The position numbers and the translations under genes are program-made. A stretch of 32,074 nt of DNA from NCBI GenBank assembly GCA_934089255.1, contig CAKOJI010000014.1:1-32074 (forward strand), in the 5' to 3' direction. The DNA is from an uncultured Bacilli bacterium (lineage in GTDB: Bacteria; Bacillota_I; Bacilli_A; RF39; UBA660). Below are positions 22,391-32,070 of the stretch, piece after piece; the stretch's first letter is position 1, and each line of letters starts with the position of its first letter. Below the pieces are notes generated by a model. It saw only the letters and a list, made by a program, of their open reading frames with translations. It was not told the DNA's origin and ran no database searches.

Positions 22391-23612
22391 ATTTTAGCCA
22401 ATTTTTTCCGTCTACTATTCTTGCTACTAACATACTACTTGCGGAATCTCCTACAACATTTAATACTGTTGCTGGTGCATCTATTATAGTTGCTATTATA
22501 GTTAATATTGGTAAAGAAGATATTGGGAATCCCATCAAACTAATTATTAACATTTCTGAAATAGTTCCACCACCAATAGGTACTGCGGTGATAAGAACTG
22601 TTGCAATTAAAGATACACCAAGTACTTTAGGAAAAGTTACATTCATATTAAATAAATAGACTAGAAACATTATTTTAAATACACTACCAATTATAGAACC
22701 GTCTTTGTGAAATGATGTTCCTAGTGGAATAGTTGTATCTGCTATATCGCTTGATACTCCAATTTCTTTTGCACATTTAGTATTAATTGGAATACACGCT
22801 GCTGATGAACAAGTAGCAAGTGCAGTTAGTGTAGATGGTGTTATATTTTTCCAATAAAGTATTAAACCTTTTTTACCACCTGCAATAAAAGCGTAAATAG
22901 AATAAACTATAAAATATACAAAAAGGCAGGCAATTAAGTAGATAATAAATGTTTTTAAGTAACCAATAACAATACTTTTTCCAAATGTACCGATAAATGA
23001 TGCTAGATAACAAGATAATCCTATTGGAGCATAATACATAATAATTTTGAAGAACTTATTTAAAACTTCATTAAAACTAATTAAAACATTTAATGCATAT
23101 TTTCCTTTTTCTTTAGATAAATTAATACTTAATCCTATTAGAATAGAAAATATAATTAATGGAATGATATTTTCTTTAGATATTAATTTTACAAAGTCAT
23201 CAGTACTAAGCATAGTTACTGTTCTTTCTAAAATATTTATACTTTCTTTATTTTGTTCTACGTTAGTATTTGATGTTTCTTTTATAGATTGTAAATCATT
23301 ACTATTTACTAGATTTACTCTAGTACTTATTAATCCTATTAGAACACTAATTAAAGACGTAATAATAAATACAAAAATTACTGATATAAGTATTTTACCT
23401 AATCTTTTAGGTTGTTTCATTTTTCCAATAGATGTAGTCAGTGTTAAGAATATTAATGGTACTATAATAGTAAGCAATATATTTATAAATAAATCACCTA
23501 GTGGACTCAATACTTTCGCTTTTTCGCCAAATATAAGACCTACTATAGTACCTAATATACAAGACAGTAGTAGTATCAATGTAGATTTATAATTTTTTAA
23601 AAACTTTTTCAT
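22389..23612 (-). CDS. Dicarboxylate/amino acid:cation symporter family (DAACS)
   Basis: The 407-residue membrane protein belongs to the glutamate/serine/cystine transporter family (GltP, SstT, TcyP). Conserved marks are LIFLTLTTSIGKM, a serine-rich hairpin region with TALATCSSAACIPIN, TTIPLGTSFHKDGS, PIGGGTISEML and NVVGD near the end. D378, N385 and D389 match the amino-group and sodium ligands of helix 8, but the usual substrate-carboxylate Arg is Ala at 381. I start at 23612 because AGAAGGAGATG precedes it on the minus strand; a longer frame from 23690 adds 26 unsupported residues. No partner gene is adjacent. Confidence 0.9.
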   Translation of the reverse strand: MKKFLKNYKSTLILLLSCILGTIVGLIFGEKAKVLSPLGDLFINILLTIIVPLIFLTLTTSIGKMKQPKRLGKILISVIFVFIITSLISVLIGLISTRVNLVNSNDLQSIKETSNTNVEQNKESINILERTVTMLSTDDFVKLISKENIIPLIIFSILIGLSINLSKEKGKYALNVLISFNEVLNKFFKIIMYYAPIGLSCYLASFIGTFGKSIVIGYLKTFIIYLIACLFVYFIVYSIYAFIAGGKKGLILYWKNITPSTLTALATCSSAACIPINTKCAKEIGVSSDIADTTIPLGTSFHKDGSIIGSVFKIMFLVYLFNMNVTFPKVLGVSLIATVLITAVPIGGGTISEMLIISLMGFPISSLPILTIIATIIDAPATVLNVVGDSASSMLVARIVDGKNWLK

Positions 23613-23716
23613 AAAAACATCTCCTTCTAACTTAATTATATTTAAAAATGTAAAAAATATAAATAATATAAAATCCACAGTAATCCACATATGTTATAAT
23701 AAATTTAGGAGGATAT

Positions 23717-25006
23717 ATGAATAAAAGTTTTGTAAAACTTAATGATGGTAAAAATCATTTGTCGTTAGGTAATTTAGTTAATATAATAAAAAAGTATTCT
23801 AAAGTAAAAGAATCTAGTATTCAGGGAGAAGTATTTTCTTCTATATTTGATATAGATAATGTTAATAATACTACTGTAAATAATTATTTAATAGGGTATA
23901 GAGCAATAGGATTAGATTATAAAAAAATATATTTAGATTTAAAAAGTAAATATGAAGTAGATAAAAATGTTTTTTTTAAAATAGTTGCTAATATACTTAC
24001 AATATTAGAAGAAAAAATATTTAAAGTAGATGATATTAGTTTAGATATTGTAAATAGTAATAATAAATTAAAGTGTGTTTTAAAAGATTTATTAGAGTTA
24101 AGTGATAGAGATATAAGTGTAAGTGATAGTAGTAGACATAAATTTAATAATTTGTATGATAATAATAATTTGTATGAATGTTTTATAGAATTTTTATTTT
24201 TTACTATATTAGAAAAGAAACAACCTATATTTATACAAGATATAGATAAAGATATTAGAAAATATGAACTTGATGAGTATTTAAAAATAAATTTGTATGA
24301 TGGTATAAGTTATATTGGTAATTTAATTGAACTTGGAAAAAAAGATAATATGTATGCAAATGCAGAACTTGGTTCTTTAGAATATAGTGGGTTAATAGAT
24401 GGTAATATTGATTATGAAAAGTGTTATAATTATTATTTAAAAGCTGCTAATAAGAATCATCCTAAAGCTTGTTGGATGGTATCAAATTTAATTTTTATGA
24501 ATAAAGTAAAAGAAAAAAGTGTTTCTGTTATGTGGGAATATTTAAATAAAGCATATAATCTTGGAAGTATAGCTGCTATAAATACTATGGGAATTTGTTA
24601 TATGAAAGGATATACGGTAGATGGTAAAAAAGATATAGATAAGGCTTTAAATTATTTTAATAAGGCTAGTTCTATGGGGTATTCATTTGCTTATAATAAT
24701 TTAGGTTTATATTATGAAGATAAAGATATAGATAAAGCATTTAATTATTATAAATTAAGTGCTGATTTAAATAATAGTTGGGCTATGAATAAAGTAGGTG
24801 AGTTATTAAGAAAAGATAACAAGATTAATGAAGCATATTTTTATTATGAAAGTGCTATAAATGTTCCTAAGAGTGAAAGGTGTTTCTATGCTTATTATAA
24901 TTTAGCTACATATTATTATTCTAGTGGAGAGATGAAAAATTTAAAGTTAGCTAAAGAATATTTAAATATTTTTAATGAGTATAAAAAAACAAGAGATCAT
25001 CTGTGA
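23717..25006 (+). CDS. Sel1-repeat (TPR-like) protein
   Basis: The 429-residue protein has no signal peptide or membrane segment. The C-terminal half (about 215-400) contains Sel1-like repeats, for example AELGSLEYSG...CYNYYLKAANKNHPKAC, INTMGICYMKGY...ALNYFNKASSMGYSFAYNN and LGLYYEDKDIDKAFNYYKLSA. Such repeats form protein-binding solenoids. The N-terminal 200 residues (with NNTTVNNYLIGYRAIGLDYK) look helical and are reminiscent of similar Clostridia proteins of unknown role, but I cannot name a domain. The gene has an extended -10 TGTTATAAT (23692-23700) and AGGAGG before the ATG. Its last 10 bases overlap the end of the convergent gene. Confidence 0.75.
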   Translation: MNKSFVKLNDGKNHLSLGNLVNIIKKYSKVKESSIQGEVFSSIFDIDNVNNTTVNNYLIGYRAIGLDYKKIYLDLKSKYEVDKNVFFKIVANILTILEEKIFKVDDISLDIVNSNNKLKCVLKDLLELSDRDISVSDSSRHKFNNLYDNNNLYECFIEFLFFTILEKKQPIFIQDIDKDIRKYELDEYLKINLYDGISYIGNLIELGKKDNMYANAELGSLEYSGLIDGNIDYEKCYNYYLKAANKNHPKACWMVSNLIFMNKVKEKSVSVMWEYLNKAYNLGSIAAINTMGICYMKGYTVDGKKDIDKALNYFNKASSMGYSFAYNNLGLYYEDKDIDKAFNYYKLSADLNNSWAMNKVGELLRKDNKINEAYFYYESAINVPKSERCFYAYYNLATYYYSSGEMKNLKLAKEYLNIFNEYKKTRDHL

Positions 25007-25022
25007 TGACCTCTCGTTTTTT
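24992..25022. terminator. Shared bidirectional terminator containing both stop codons
   Basis: AGAGATCATC (24992-25001) pairs with GATGACCTCT (25005-25014) around TGT, with one A-C mismatch on plus that becomes a G-U pair on minus. T-runs follow on both strands (25017-25022 on plus; bases 24984-24989 are A on plus). The TGA of the Sel1 gene (25004-25006) and the TGA of the minus gene (24997-24999) both lie in the hairpin. Confidence 0.85.
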
Positions 25023-27117
25023 CTTCTTCGTAATCATAATTCATATTATTATAGTAATTGTTATAATACATATCTATAAATTCTTTATTTGTAGATTGAT
25101 TTTGTGATGTTTTTTTATTTTTTTCTTTGTTATTATTTTGTTCATTTGTTTTGTTATTTTCTTCTTTTTTCTTTTCTTCTTCTTGTTTTTTTTGATTTAG
25201 TTCGTTTATTTCATTTATTTTTTGATCATTAATAAGTATAGATTTATCAATACTAGTTTCTAATATATCTGCTTTATCTTTTTGTATAGTAAATTTATTT
25301 TCTAAACTTTCTATTTGTTCGTAGTACTCATAAAATTCTTGAGTTGATAATATATCGTTGTATTCATTTTCAAATTCACTTTTAAATTCTTTTATTTCTA
25401 TAATTGTATCTATTAAATCATTTTTAGTCATATTTAAGTTATTTTTTTCATTTAATAAATCCATTTTATAATTATTACTTGGTACTATACTTTTTTTAGT
25501 AGTTACTTTTAAATTACTTCTTAGTTTGTTATATGTTTCTTCTATTTTTACTAAATCTTGTGGGTTACCACTTAATTTAATTGCTAGTTTTTTTAATTCT
25601 TTATTGTTTTTAATTTCTACGTTTCCTAAGAAATATTTAGTTTCTATTTTTTCTTCAGGTTTTATTAAATTTACTTTATTAGATAATGCTGATATTGATA
25701 TTTGAAATTTTAATAATTTATCTTTGAATTTTAATAGTTTGTGTTCATTTTCTTTTATTGATTCATTATTATTTGTTTTTTCGTTGCCAATGTTATTCAA
25801 ACTATTTTTTTTATTTTCTATATCTTTAGATAAATTAGTATAATCTTTATTTATATTTTCTGCAGTATTAGTATAATCAAGATTGTCTTTAAATTCTATA
25901 TATAATTCGTCTAAGTATTTTTTATTATTTGGTTCTTTTTCTAATAAATCTATATATTCTTTTAAATATTTAGGTTGAGTTTTAGATATACTATATGCAA
26001 CTTTTATTATGCTTCCATCTTTTATCATACTTATATTATTTAGTATTTTTATAATAGATGTTTTATTTTTATTTAGTCTTTCTGTTAATTTATTTAAATC
26101 ATTTATATCTTTTATGTTATTAAGTTCTTGAGTAATTCTATGTGTTTCCATATTAAGATTATGTAGTGATTCATAATCTTTTTTTATTTGTTTATTTATG
26201 GTTTTAATAAATTCTTGTTTTCCAAGTTTATTTAAATCTTCTTTATCATTACTTTTGTTGTTTTTAATCTTTTTTTGTTCTTCTTTTTTTTCGTTTTTTT
26301 GTTCTACAGTTTTTTCATCTTTAGTATTTTCTTTATCTTTTATATTTTTATTTTCAACAGAAGTTTTTTTATTATTTTCTTCTTTTTTTGGTTCTTTTTT
26401 ATTATCTAATTTATTTTTATCTTCTTTTGATTTATTATTTTCTGTATTATCTTTTTTATTATTTTTATTATTTATACCCGCATTATTTATCTTTGGATTT
26501 TTTATATTATTTTGTTTTGTTTTATTAATTTCATCATTTTTTAATTGTTCTTGTTTTTTTTGTTCATTTAATTTTTTTTGTTCTTCATTTTTTTTCTTTT
26601 CTTCTGATTCTTTTTTCTTAAGTTCTTCTAATTTTTTTTGTTCTTCTTTTTGCTTTTGTTCTAGTATTAGATTTTCTTTTTGTTTTTTAATATCTTGTTT
26701 TTTCTTTTCTTCTAATTTTTTTTCTTGTTGTTTTTTTAACTCTTCTTGTTTTTTTTGTTTTTCTTTCTTTTTCTTTTCTTCTAATTCTTTTTTCATAATT
26801 TGTTCTGATATTAGTTTTTCTTGTTGTTTCTTTTTTATATTTTTTAATTCTGTTATATTAGCACCAGTTTTTTTTGTAATTTTTATGTTATTTTGTTCTT
26901 TTAAAGTTTCTTTTGTTTTTATTGCAATAGGAGTAGATTTTGTTACTTTTTTTCTGTTAATTATAAGTTCTTCTTCTAAGTGTTTTTTTCTTATAAGGAG
27001 TTCTTCTTCTTTCTTTTTCTTTTCTTCTAGTTCTTTTTTCTTTTTTTTAGCTAGTGCTATATAATATAATCTTAAGTATTTAAAGTAGTCGTTTACATCT
27101 TTTTTGTTAGTATTCAT
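24997..27117 (-). CDS. Lys/Glu-rich coiled-coil protein of unknown function
   Basis: I do not recognise this 706-residue protein. There is no signal peptide or hydrophobic segment. Residues about 22-35 and 110-320 are low-complexity Lys/Glu/Gln/Asn runs (EEKKKKEE, KKQEELKK), the rest (about 320-640) is helical with less extreme composition, and the tail is Asn/Tyr-rich with a histidine end (NYYNNMNYDYEEEK, GHHR). It is probably a long rod or filament-like cytoplasmic protein; coiled-coil composition gives many false database hits. The upstream region on minus has a weak GGTGATTT ribosome site. It is convergent with the Sel1 gene and divergent from the NifU-like gene. Confidence 0.7.
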   Translation of the reverse strand: MNTNKKDVNDYFKYLRLYYIALAKKKKKELEEKKKKEEELLIRKKHLEEELIINRKKVTKSTPIAIKTKETLKEQNNIKITKKTGANITELKNIKKKQQEKLISEQIMKKELEEKKKKEKQKKQEELKKQQEKKLEEKKKQDIKKQKENLILEQKQKEEQKKLEELKKKESEEKKKNEEQKKLNEQKKQEQLKNDEINKTKQNNIKNPKINNAGINNKNNKKDNTENNKSKEDKNKLDNKKEPKKEENNKKTSVENKNIKDKENTKDEKTVEQKNEKKEEQKKIKNNKSNDKEDLNKLGKQEFIKTINKQIKKDYESLHNLNMETHRITQELNNIKDINDLNKLTERLNKNKTSIIKILNNISMIKDGSIIKVAYSISKTQPKYLKEYIDLLEKEPNNKKYLDELYIEFKDNLDYTNTAENINKDYTNLSKDIENKKNSLNNIGNEKTNNNESIKENEHKLLKFKDKLLKFQISISALSNKVNLIKPEEKIETKYFLGNVEIKNNKELKKLAIKLSGNPQDLVKIEETYNKLRSNLKVTTKKSIVPSNNYKMDLLNEKNNLNMTKNDLIDTIIEIKEFKSEFENEYNDILSTQEFYEYYEQIESLENKFTIQKDKADILETSIDKSILINDQKINEINELNQKKQEEEKKKEENNKTNEQNNNKEKNKKTSQNQSTNKEFIDMYYNNYYNNMNYDYEEEKTRGHHR

Positions 27118-27214
27118 AATAAATCACCTAGGTTTATTATAGCATAATGGGTTTAATTAAACTATATAATTGTAAAGTATGTAAAGTTTATTTTTAAAAT
27201 TAATTAAAATAATT

Positions 27215-27220
27215 TATAAT
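27215..27220 (+). promoter_or_regulatory. Candidate -10 box for the NifU-like / GGGtGRT operon
   Basis: TATAAT lies 24 bases before the ATG at 27244, with an AT-rich, unconvincing -35 region; AAGTAGG (27231-27237) is the likely ribosome site. The operon appears to consist of the two genes ending in the terminator at 28937. Confidence 0.4.
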
Positions 27221-27243
27221 AGTAATATAGAAAGTAGGTTATT

Positions 27244-27930
27244 ATGATAAAGGAAATAGAAGATATGTGTATTGTTAGAAGTAATGCTAATAGTGGACCA
27301 TCACCTATACCAGAAGATGGAAAATATATTCAAGCAAAAGAAATAAAAGATATTAGTGGGTTAACTCATGGAGTTGGATGGTGTGCTCCACAACAAGGAG
27401 CTTGTAAGTTAACACTTAATATTAAAGATGGAATAATAGAAGAAGCCTTAGTTGAAACTATTGGATGTAGTGGTATGACACATAGTGCTGCTATGGCAGG
27501 AGAAATATTAGTTGGTAAAACAATATTAGAAGCATTAAATACTGATTTAGTTTGTGATGCTATAAATACTGCTATGAGAGAGTTATTTTTACAGATTGTA
27601 TATGGTAGAAGTCAATCTGCGTTTTCTAAAGGTGGTTTACAGGTTGGGACTGGTTTAGAAGATTTAGGGGCAACAAAAAGAAGTCAGGTAGGTACTATTT
27701 ATTCTACTAAAGCTAAAGGACCTAGATATTTAGAACTTACAGAAGGATATGTAGTTGAGTTAGGTTTAAATCAAGATGATGAAATTATTGGTTATAAATA
27801 TGTTAACTTAGGAAAGATGATGAAATATATTAAAGATGGAATTGATGCTAATATGGCAATAGAAAAGGCAGTAGGCACTTACGGAAGATTTGATGATGCA
27901 GTTAAAAAAATTGATCCGAGGGAGGAATAA
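27244..27930 (+). CDS. NifU/IscU-like Fe-S protein paired with GGGtGRT
   Basis: The 228-residue protein carries a NifU/IscU-like fold region: VGWCAPQQGACKLTLNIKDG (43-62) then VETIGCSGMTHSAAMAGEIL (70-89) and GKTILEAL. Cysteines C47, C54, C75 and C104 could bind metal or a cluster. It is longer than IscU (about 125-150 residues); the C-terminal part (130-228) with RGPRYLEL-like and GKMMKYIKDGIDANMAIEKA sequence is specific to this family. In other anaerobic Firmicutes the same protein sits next to a GGGtGRT protein. A general scaffold role is the database label, but the invariant pairing suggests a dedicated subunit. Confidence 0.75.
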   Translation: MIKEIEDMCIVRSNANSGPSPIPEDGKYIQAKEIKDISGLTHGVGWCAPQQGACKLTLNIKDGIIEEALVETIGCSGMTHSAAMAGEILVGKTILEALNTDLVCDAINTAMRELFLQIVYGRSQSAFSKGGLQVGTGLEDLGATKRSQVGTIYSTKAKGPRYLELTEGYVVELGLNQDDEIIGYKYVNLGKMMKYIKDGIDANMAIEKAVGTYGRFDDAVKKIDPREE

Positions 27931-27931
27931 T

Positions 27932-28933
27932 ATGTTTACTAATTATGAGCTTAGAATTGATAATATAAATAAATTATTAAATAAATATGGTATAAAGGAT
28001 TTAAATGAAGCAAAAAATATTTGTGATACTTATAATTTGGATGTTTATAAAATAGTTAAAGATATTCAACCTATTTGTTTTGAAGATGCACCGTGGGCTT
28101 ATATTGTTGGTGCTAGTATAGCTTTAAAAGAAAGAAGTAAAAGTGCAAGTGAAGCTGCTATGTACTTAGGTGAAGCGTTAGAGGCTTTCTGTGTAGATGG
28201 AAGTGTTGCAGAAAGACGTAAAATAGGTTTAGGACATGGAGCATTAGCTGCTAGACTATTAGATGAAAATACATCGTGTTTTGCGTTTTTAGCAGGTCAT
28301 GAATCTTTTGCAGCCGCTGAAGGTGCTATTGGAATTGCAAAAAGTGCAAATGTTGTTAGGAAAAAACCATTAAGAGTTATTTTGAATGGATTAGGTAAAG
28401 ATGCTGCTTTAATAATAAGTAGAATAAATGGTTTTACTTATGTAGAGACTAAATATGATTATGATACTGGTAAATTAAATATTATTAAAGAAACAAAATA
28501 TGGAAATACTGAAAGAAATAAAATAAAATGTTATGGTGCGTTTGATGTTAGAGAAGGTGTAGCTATCATGCATCATGAAAATGTTGATATTTCTATTACG
28601 GGTAATAGTACTAATCCGACTCGTTTTCAACATCCTGTTGCAGGAATATATAAGAAAGAAAGAATAGAAGAAGGAAAACCATATTTTAGTGTCGCAAGTG
28701 GTGGCGGAACAGGAAGAACACTACATCCTGATAATATGGCTGCAGGTCCTGCTAGTTACGGGTTAACTGATACGATGGGTAGAATGCATGGAGATGCTCA
28801 ATTTGCTGGCTCTAGTAGTGTACCAGCACATGTTGAAATGATGGGATTTATTGGTATGGGAAATAATCCAATGGTTGGTGCTACTGTAAGTGTTGCTGTA
28901 AATGTATATGAAAAATTATTAAACACAAAATAA
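27932..28933 (+). CDS. GGGtGRT-family protein
   Basis: The 333-residue protein contains the motif GGGTGRT at residues 257-263, which gives the family its name, followed by HPDNMAAGPASYGLTDTMGR and MHGDAQFAGSSSVPAHVEMM. I start at 27932 because GAGGGAGGA (27918-27926) precedes it and the frame upstream lies in the preceding gene. Rich Gly/Ala content after residue 100 (GHGALAARLL, GHESFAAAEGAIGIA) suggests a compact cytosolic enzyme. Cysteines are few, so any cluster would come from the partner. Start and stop spacing (one base) implies coupling to the NifU-like gene. I know of no established function. Confidence 0.8.
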   Translation: MFTNYELRIDNINKLLNKYGIKDLNEAKNICDTYNLDVYKIVKDIQPICFEDAPWAYIVGASIALKERSKSASEAAMYLGEALEAFCVDGSVAERRKIGLGHGALAARLLDENTSCFAFLAGHESFAAAEGAIGIAKSANVVRKKPLRVILNGLGKDAALIISRINGFTYVETKYDYDTGKLNIIKETKYGNTERNKIKCYGAFDVREGVAIMHHENVDISITGNSTNPTRFQHPVAGIYKKERIEEGKPYFSVASGGGTGRTLHPDNMAAGPASYGLTDTMGRMHGDAQFAGSSSVPAHVEMMGFIGMGNNPMVGATVSVAVNVYEKLLNTK

Positions 28934-28936
28934 TGT

Positions 28937-28962
28937 AAACTGTTGCAATTGCAACAGTTTTT
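28937..28962 (+). terminator. Intrinsic terminator after the GGGtGRT gene
   Basis: AAACTGTTGC (28937-28946) pairs perfectly with GCAACAGTTT (28951-28960) across AATT, followed by only two more T residues. The short T-run may allow read-through into the pyruvate formate-lyase gene 46 bases later. Confidence 0.7.
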
Positions 28963-29008
28963 AATATACAATTTATATTATACTAAGTTATACACTAGGA
29001 GGTATTAT

Positions 29009-31237
29009 ATGAAAGAGTGGAATGATTTTAAAAATGGATTATGGCAAGAAAAAATAGATGTAAATAATTTTATAGAAACTAACTATAAAGAATATAAAGG
29101 TGATGAATCTTTTTTAAGTGGTAGTACTGATAAAACAAAAAAGGTTTGGAATAAATGTTTAGATTTATTAAAATTAGAGTTAAAAAATGGAGTATTAGAT
29201 ATTGATGTTGATAATATGTCTGGAATAAATAATTCTAAACCAGGATATATTGATAAGAAAAATGAAGTTATAGTAGGATTACAAACTGATAAGCCATTAA
29301 AAAGAATAGTTAATCCATATGGTGGAATTAGAATGGTTTATGATGAATTAAAAGCGTATAATTATAAGCTTAATAAAGATGTTGATAAGTATTTTAATAT
29401 GTTTAGAAAAACTCATAATCAAGGTGTTTTTGATGCTTATACTAAAGATATACGTGTGGCAAGACATGTTGGGCTTTTAACTGGACTTCCCGATGCATAT
29501 GGTAGGGGTAGAATTATTGGAGATTTTAGGCGTGTTGCGTTATATGGTATAGATTATTTAAAAGAACAAAAATTAAATGAATGGAATAATAAATATTTAG
29601 GCGATATGACTGATGAAGTTATACGTATACGTGAAGAAATTTCTATGCAATATAATGCTTTGGAAGAAATTAAAAAGATGGCTAGTACATATGGAATTGA
29701 CATAAGTAAGCCAGCTAAAAATTCACGTGAAGCAGTTGAGTGGACTTATCTAGCATATTTAGCTGGTGTAAAAGAAAATAACGGTGCTGCAATGAGTTTA
29801 GGTAGAGTTGATGCTTTTTTTGATATATATTTTGAAAGGGACTTAAAAAAAGGTTTAATAACTGAAACTGAAATTCAAGAGTTAATAGATCAATTTGTTA
29901 TTAAATTAAGATTGGTTAGACATTTAAGAACGCCTGAATATGATGAATTATTTTCTGGAGATCCTACATGGGTTACATGTTCAGTTGGTGGTATGTTAAA
30001 TGAAAAGGAATCATTAGTAAATAAAACATCGTATAGAATTGTTCATACATTAGAAAATTTAGATACTGCACCAGAACCTAATATGACTATTCTTTGGAGT
30101 GAAAATTTACCTGAATCTTTTAAAAAATATTGTGCTAAGGTTAGTATAAATAGTGATGCAATACAGTATGAAAATGATGATTTAATGAGACCTATCTATG
30201 GAAATGATTATGCAATTGCTTGTTGTGTTTCTGCTATGAGACTAGGAAAAGATATGCAATTTTTTGGAGCAAGATGTAATTTGGCTAAATCGCTTTTATA
30301 TGCTATTAATGGCGGTGTAGATGAAGTAAAAGGTGATCAAGTTATAACTGGTATAGAAAAAGATATGGATACTGTACTTGATTATAAGAAAGTAATAAAG
30401 AATTATAAATATGTGTTAAGTAAAGTAGCTGGTATTTATTCTAATGCTATGAATATTATTCATTATATGCATGACAAGTATGCTTATGAAGCAGGTTTGA
30501 TGGCTTTACATGATACAGATGTCCATAGATATATGGCTTATGGTGTTGCAGGACTTTCAGTTGCGGTTGATTCATTATCTGCAATAAAATATGCAAAAGT
30601 AAAACCAATAAGAGATGAAAATGGAATTACGGTAGATTTTGAAATTGATGGTGACTATCCAAAATATGGTAATGATAATGATAAGGTAGATGACATTGCT
30701 AAAGAATTAACTAGTTATTTCTTTAATGAACTAAAAAAACATAAATGTTATAGAGATGCGGAACCTACTATGTCAGTTTTGACAATAACTTCAAATGTAG
30801 TGTATGGTGCAAAAACTGGGGCAACTCCAGATGGTAGAAAAAAAGGTGTTCCTTTTGCTCCAGGTGCAAATCCAATGCATGGTAGAGATGAAATGGGTGC
30901 TATTGCGTCTTTAAATTCAGTAGCAAAATTAAATTATCGTGAATGTTGTAAAGATGGTATTTCTAATACATTCTCTATTGTTCCTGATGCTCTAGGTAAA
31001 AGTTTAGATGAAAGAGTAGATAATTTGGTTCAATTATTAACTGGCTATTTTAAAAAAGGAGCTCATCACTTAAATGTAAATGTTTTAAATCGTGAAACAT
31101 TAATTGATGCTATGAATCATCCAGAAAAATATCCTTTACTTACAATTAGAGTATCTGGTTATAGTGTTAGATTTAATAGACTTACTAGAAAACAACAAGA
31201 GGAAGTTATTTCTAGAACTTTCCATACTAAATTATGA
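29009..31237 (+). CDS. pflB: Formate C-acetyltransferase (pyruvate formate-lyase)
   Basis: The enzyme splits pyruvate plus CoA to acetyl-CoA and formate in anaerobic fermentation. The 742-residue product has the adjacent catalytic cysteines C405-C406 (AIACCVSAM) and the glycyl-radical site G717 in [20 protein letters not shown]. Other marks are [22 protein letters not shown] and [23 protein letters not shown] start at 29009 ([10 protein letters not shown]) because AGGAGG precedes it at 28997-29002; upstream in-frame codons lie in the terminator. It is followed by its activase in a four-base overlap. Confidence 0.98.
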   Translation: MKEWNDFKNGLWQEKIDVNNFIETNYKEYKGDESFLSGSTDKTKKVWNKCLDLLKLELKNGVLDIDVDNMSGINNSKPGYIDKKNEVIVGLQTDKPLKRIVNPYGGIRMVYDELKAYNYKLNKDVDKYFNMFRKTHNQGVFDAYTKDIRVARHVGLLTGLPDAYGRGRIIGDFRRVALYGIDYLKEQKLNEWNNKYLGDMTDEVIRIREEISMQYNALEEIKKMASTYGIDISKPAKNSREAVEWTYLAYLAGVKENNGAAMSLGRVDAFFDIYFERDLKKGLITETEIQELIDQFVIKLRLVRHLRTPEYDELFSGDPTWVTCSVGGMLNEKESLVNKTSYRIVHTLENLDTAPEPNMTILWSENLPESFKKYCAKVSINSDAIQYENDDLMRPIYGNDYAIACCVSAMRLGKDMQFFGARCNLAKSLLYAINGGVDEVKGDQVITGIEKDMDTVLDYKKVIKNYKYVLSKVAGIYSNAMNIIHYMHDKYAYEAGLMALHDTDVHRYMAYGVAGLSVAVDSLSAIKYAKVKPIRDENGITVDFEIDGDYPKYGNDNDKVDDIAKELTSYFFNELKKHKCYRDAEPTMSVLTITSNVVYGAKTGATPDGRKKGVPFAPGANPMHGRDEMGAIASLNSVAKLNYRECCKDGISNTFSIVPDALGKSLDERVDNLVQLLTGYFKKGAHHLNVNVLNRETLIDAMNHPEKYPLLTIRVSGYSVRFNRLTRKQQEEVISRTFHTKL

Positions 31238-31944
31238 TAAGTGTTCAAAGTATAGAAACTTTTAGTACAGTTGATGGCCCTGGTATTAGAACTGTTATAT
31301 TTTTAAATGGTTGTAATTTAAGGTGTATTTATTGTCATAACCCGGAAATGTGGAATAAAAGCGAAGGTAATAAAACAACTGATGAATTATTTGATATTAT
31401 AATAAGAAATAAAGAATATTATGGTGAAAAAGGTGGTGTAACATTTTCTGGCGGTGAGCCACTTTTACAAGCCGAAAATATAATAGATTTATTAAAAAAA
31501 TTAAAAGAAAATGGTATAAATGTTGCATTAGATACAGCTGGTGTTGGAAATGGTAAGTATGATGAAATATTAAAATATATTGATTTAATTATATTCGATG
31601 TTAAACATACTACTAATGATGGCTATAAGTTAATTACACAATCACGTACTAAAGAATCATTAAATTTTTTAAAAGTTGCAAATAATCTTAACAAAAAATT
31701 TTGGATTAGACAAGTTATAGTTCCAGGTATTATGGATAATAATAAATATTTATATTCTTTAAAAGAATATTTAAAAAATATTAAAAATATTGAAAGAATA
31801 GAGTTTTTACCATATCATAAGTTGGGTAGAGAAAAGTATCTAAGACTTGGTATTCCATATATTTTAGAAAATGTTAATGAAATGGATAAAATAGAATGTG
31901 ATAATCTTTATAATAAATTTATATCAATTTATAAGAAAGTTTAA
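31234..31944 (+). CDS. pflA: Pyruvate formate-lyase activating enzyme (radical SAM)
   Basis: This enzyme uses S-adenosylmethionine and a [4Fe-4S] cluster to create the glycyl radical on PflB. The 236-residue protein has the cluster motif C27-x3-C31-x2-C34 ([15 protein letters not shown]), the SAM-binding [10 protein letters not shown], and the later strand FDVKHTT. Length is normal. Its ATG overlaps the pflB stop (ATGA), so the two are translationally coupled. A terminator follows immediately. Confidence 0.97.
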   Translation: MISVQSIETFSTVDGPGIRTVIFLNGCNLRCIYCHNPEMWNKSEGNKTTDELFDIIIRNKEYYGEKGGVTFSGGEPLLQAENIIDLLKKLKENGINVALDTAGVGNGKYDEILKYIDLIIFDVKHTTNDGYKLITQSRTKESLNFLKVANNLNKKFWIRQVIVPGIMDNNKYLYSLKEYLKNIKNIERIEFLPYHKLGREKYLRLGIPYILENVNEMDKIECDNLYNKFISIYKKV

Positions 31945-31962
31945 AAAAATTAAACTTTTTTT
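31936..31962 (+). terminator. Intrinsic terminator of pflBA
   Basis: AAAGTTTA (31936-31943) pairs with TAAACTTT (31951-31958) across seven bases, followed by T residues to 31962. The pflA stop codon (31942-31944) straddles the left arm and the loop. Confidence 0.8.
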
Positions 31963-31963
31963 G

Positions 31964-32027
31964 TATGTTACAATATTCGACAATTTATGTGAAAAATGTA
32001 TGCTAATATAACAAACTAGAACATTTA
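31964..32027 (+). repeat. Dispersed 64-bp promoter/leader repeat, copy B
   Basis: The block is 60/64 identical to 22033-22096. The -35/-10-like boxes are TCGACA (31977-31982) and TATGCT (31999-32004). After the block the leader continues with looser similarity (AAGTTTAGTGTCTACC against TTGTTTATGTCTTACC). Confidence 0.9.
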
Positions 32028-32070
32028 AAGTTTAGTGTCTACCTATCTATTTAATAGAAAGGGTTAAGTT

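Noticed and set aside
23047..23592. 181-codon plus-strand frame inside the symporter gene
   Set aside because: The minus strand encodes a clear transporter with conserved motifs over the same bases; the plus frame has no recognisable features.
26198..27064. Long plus-strand frame rich in Phe and Ser
   Set aside because: It is the mirror of the Lys/Glu-rich minus-strand gene: AAA/GAA/AAG codons read backwards give TTT/TTC/CTT, and there is no ribosome site or family resemblance.
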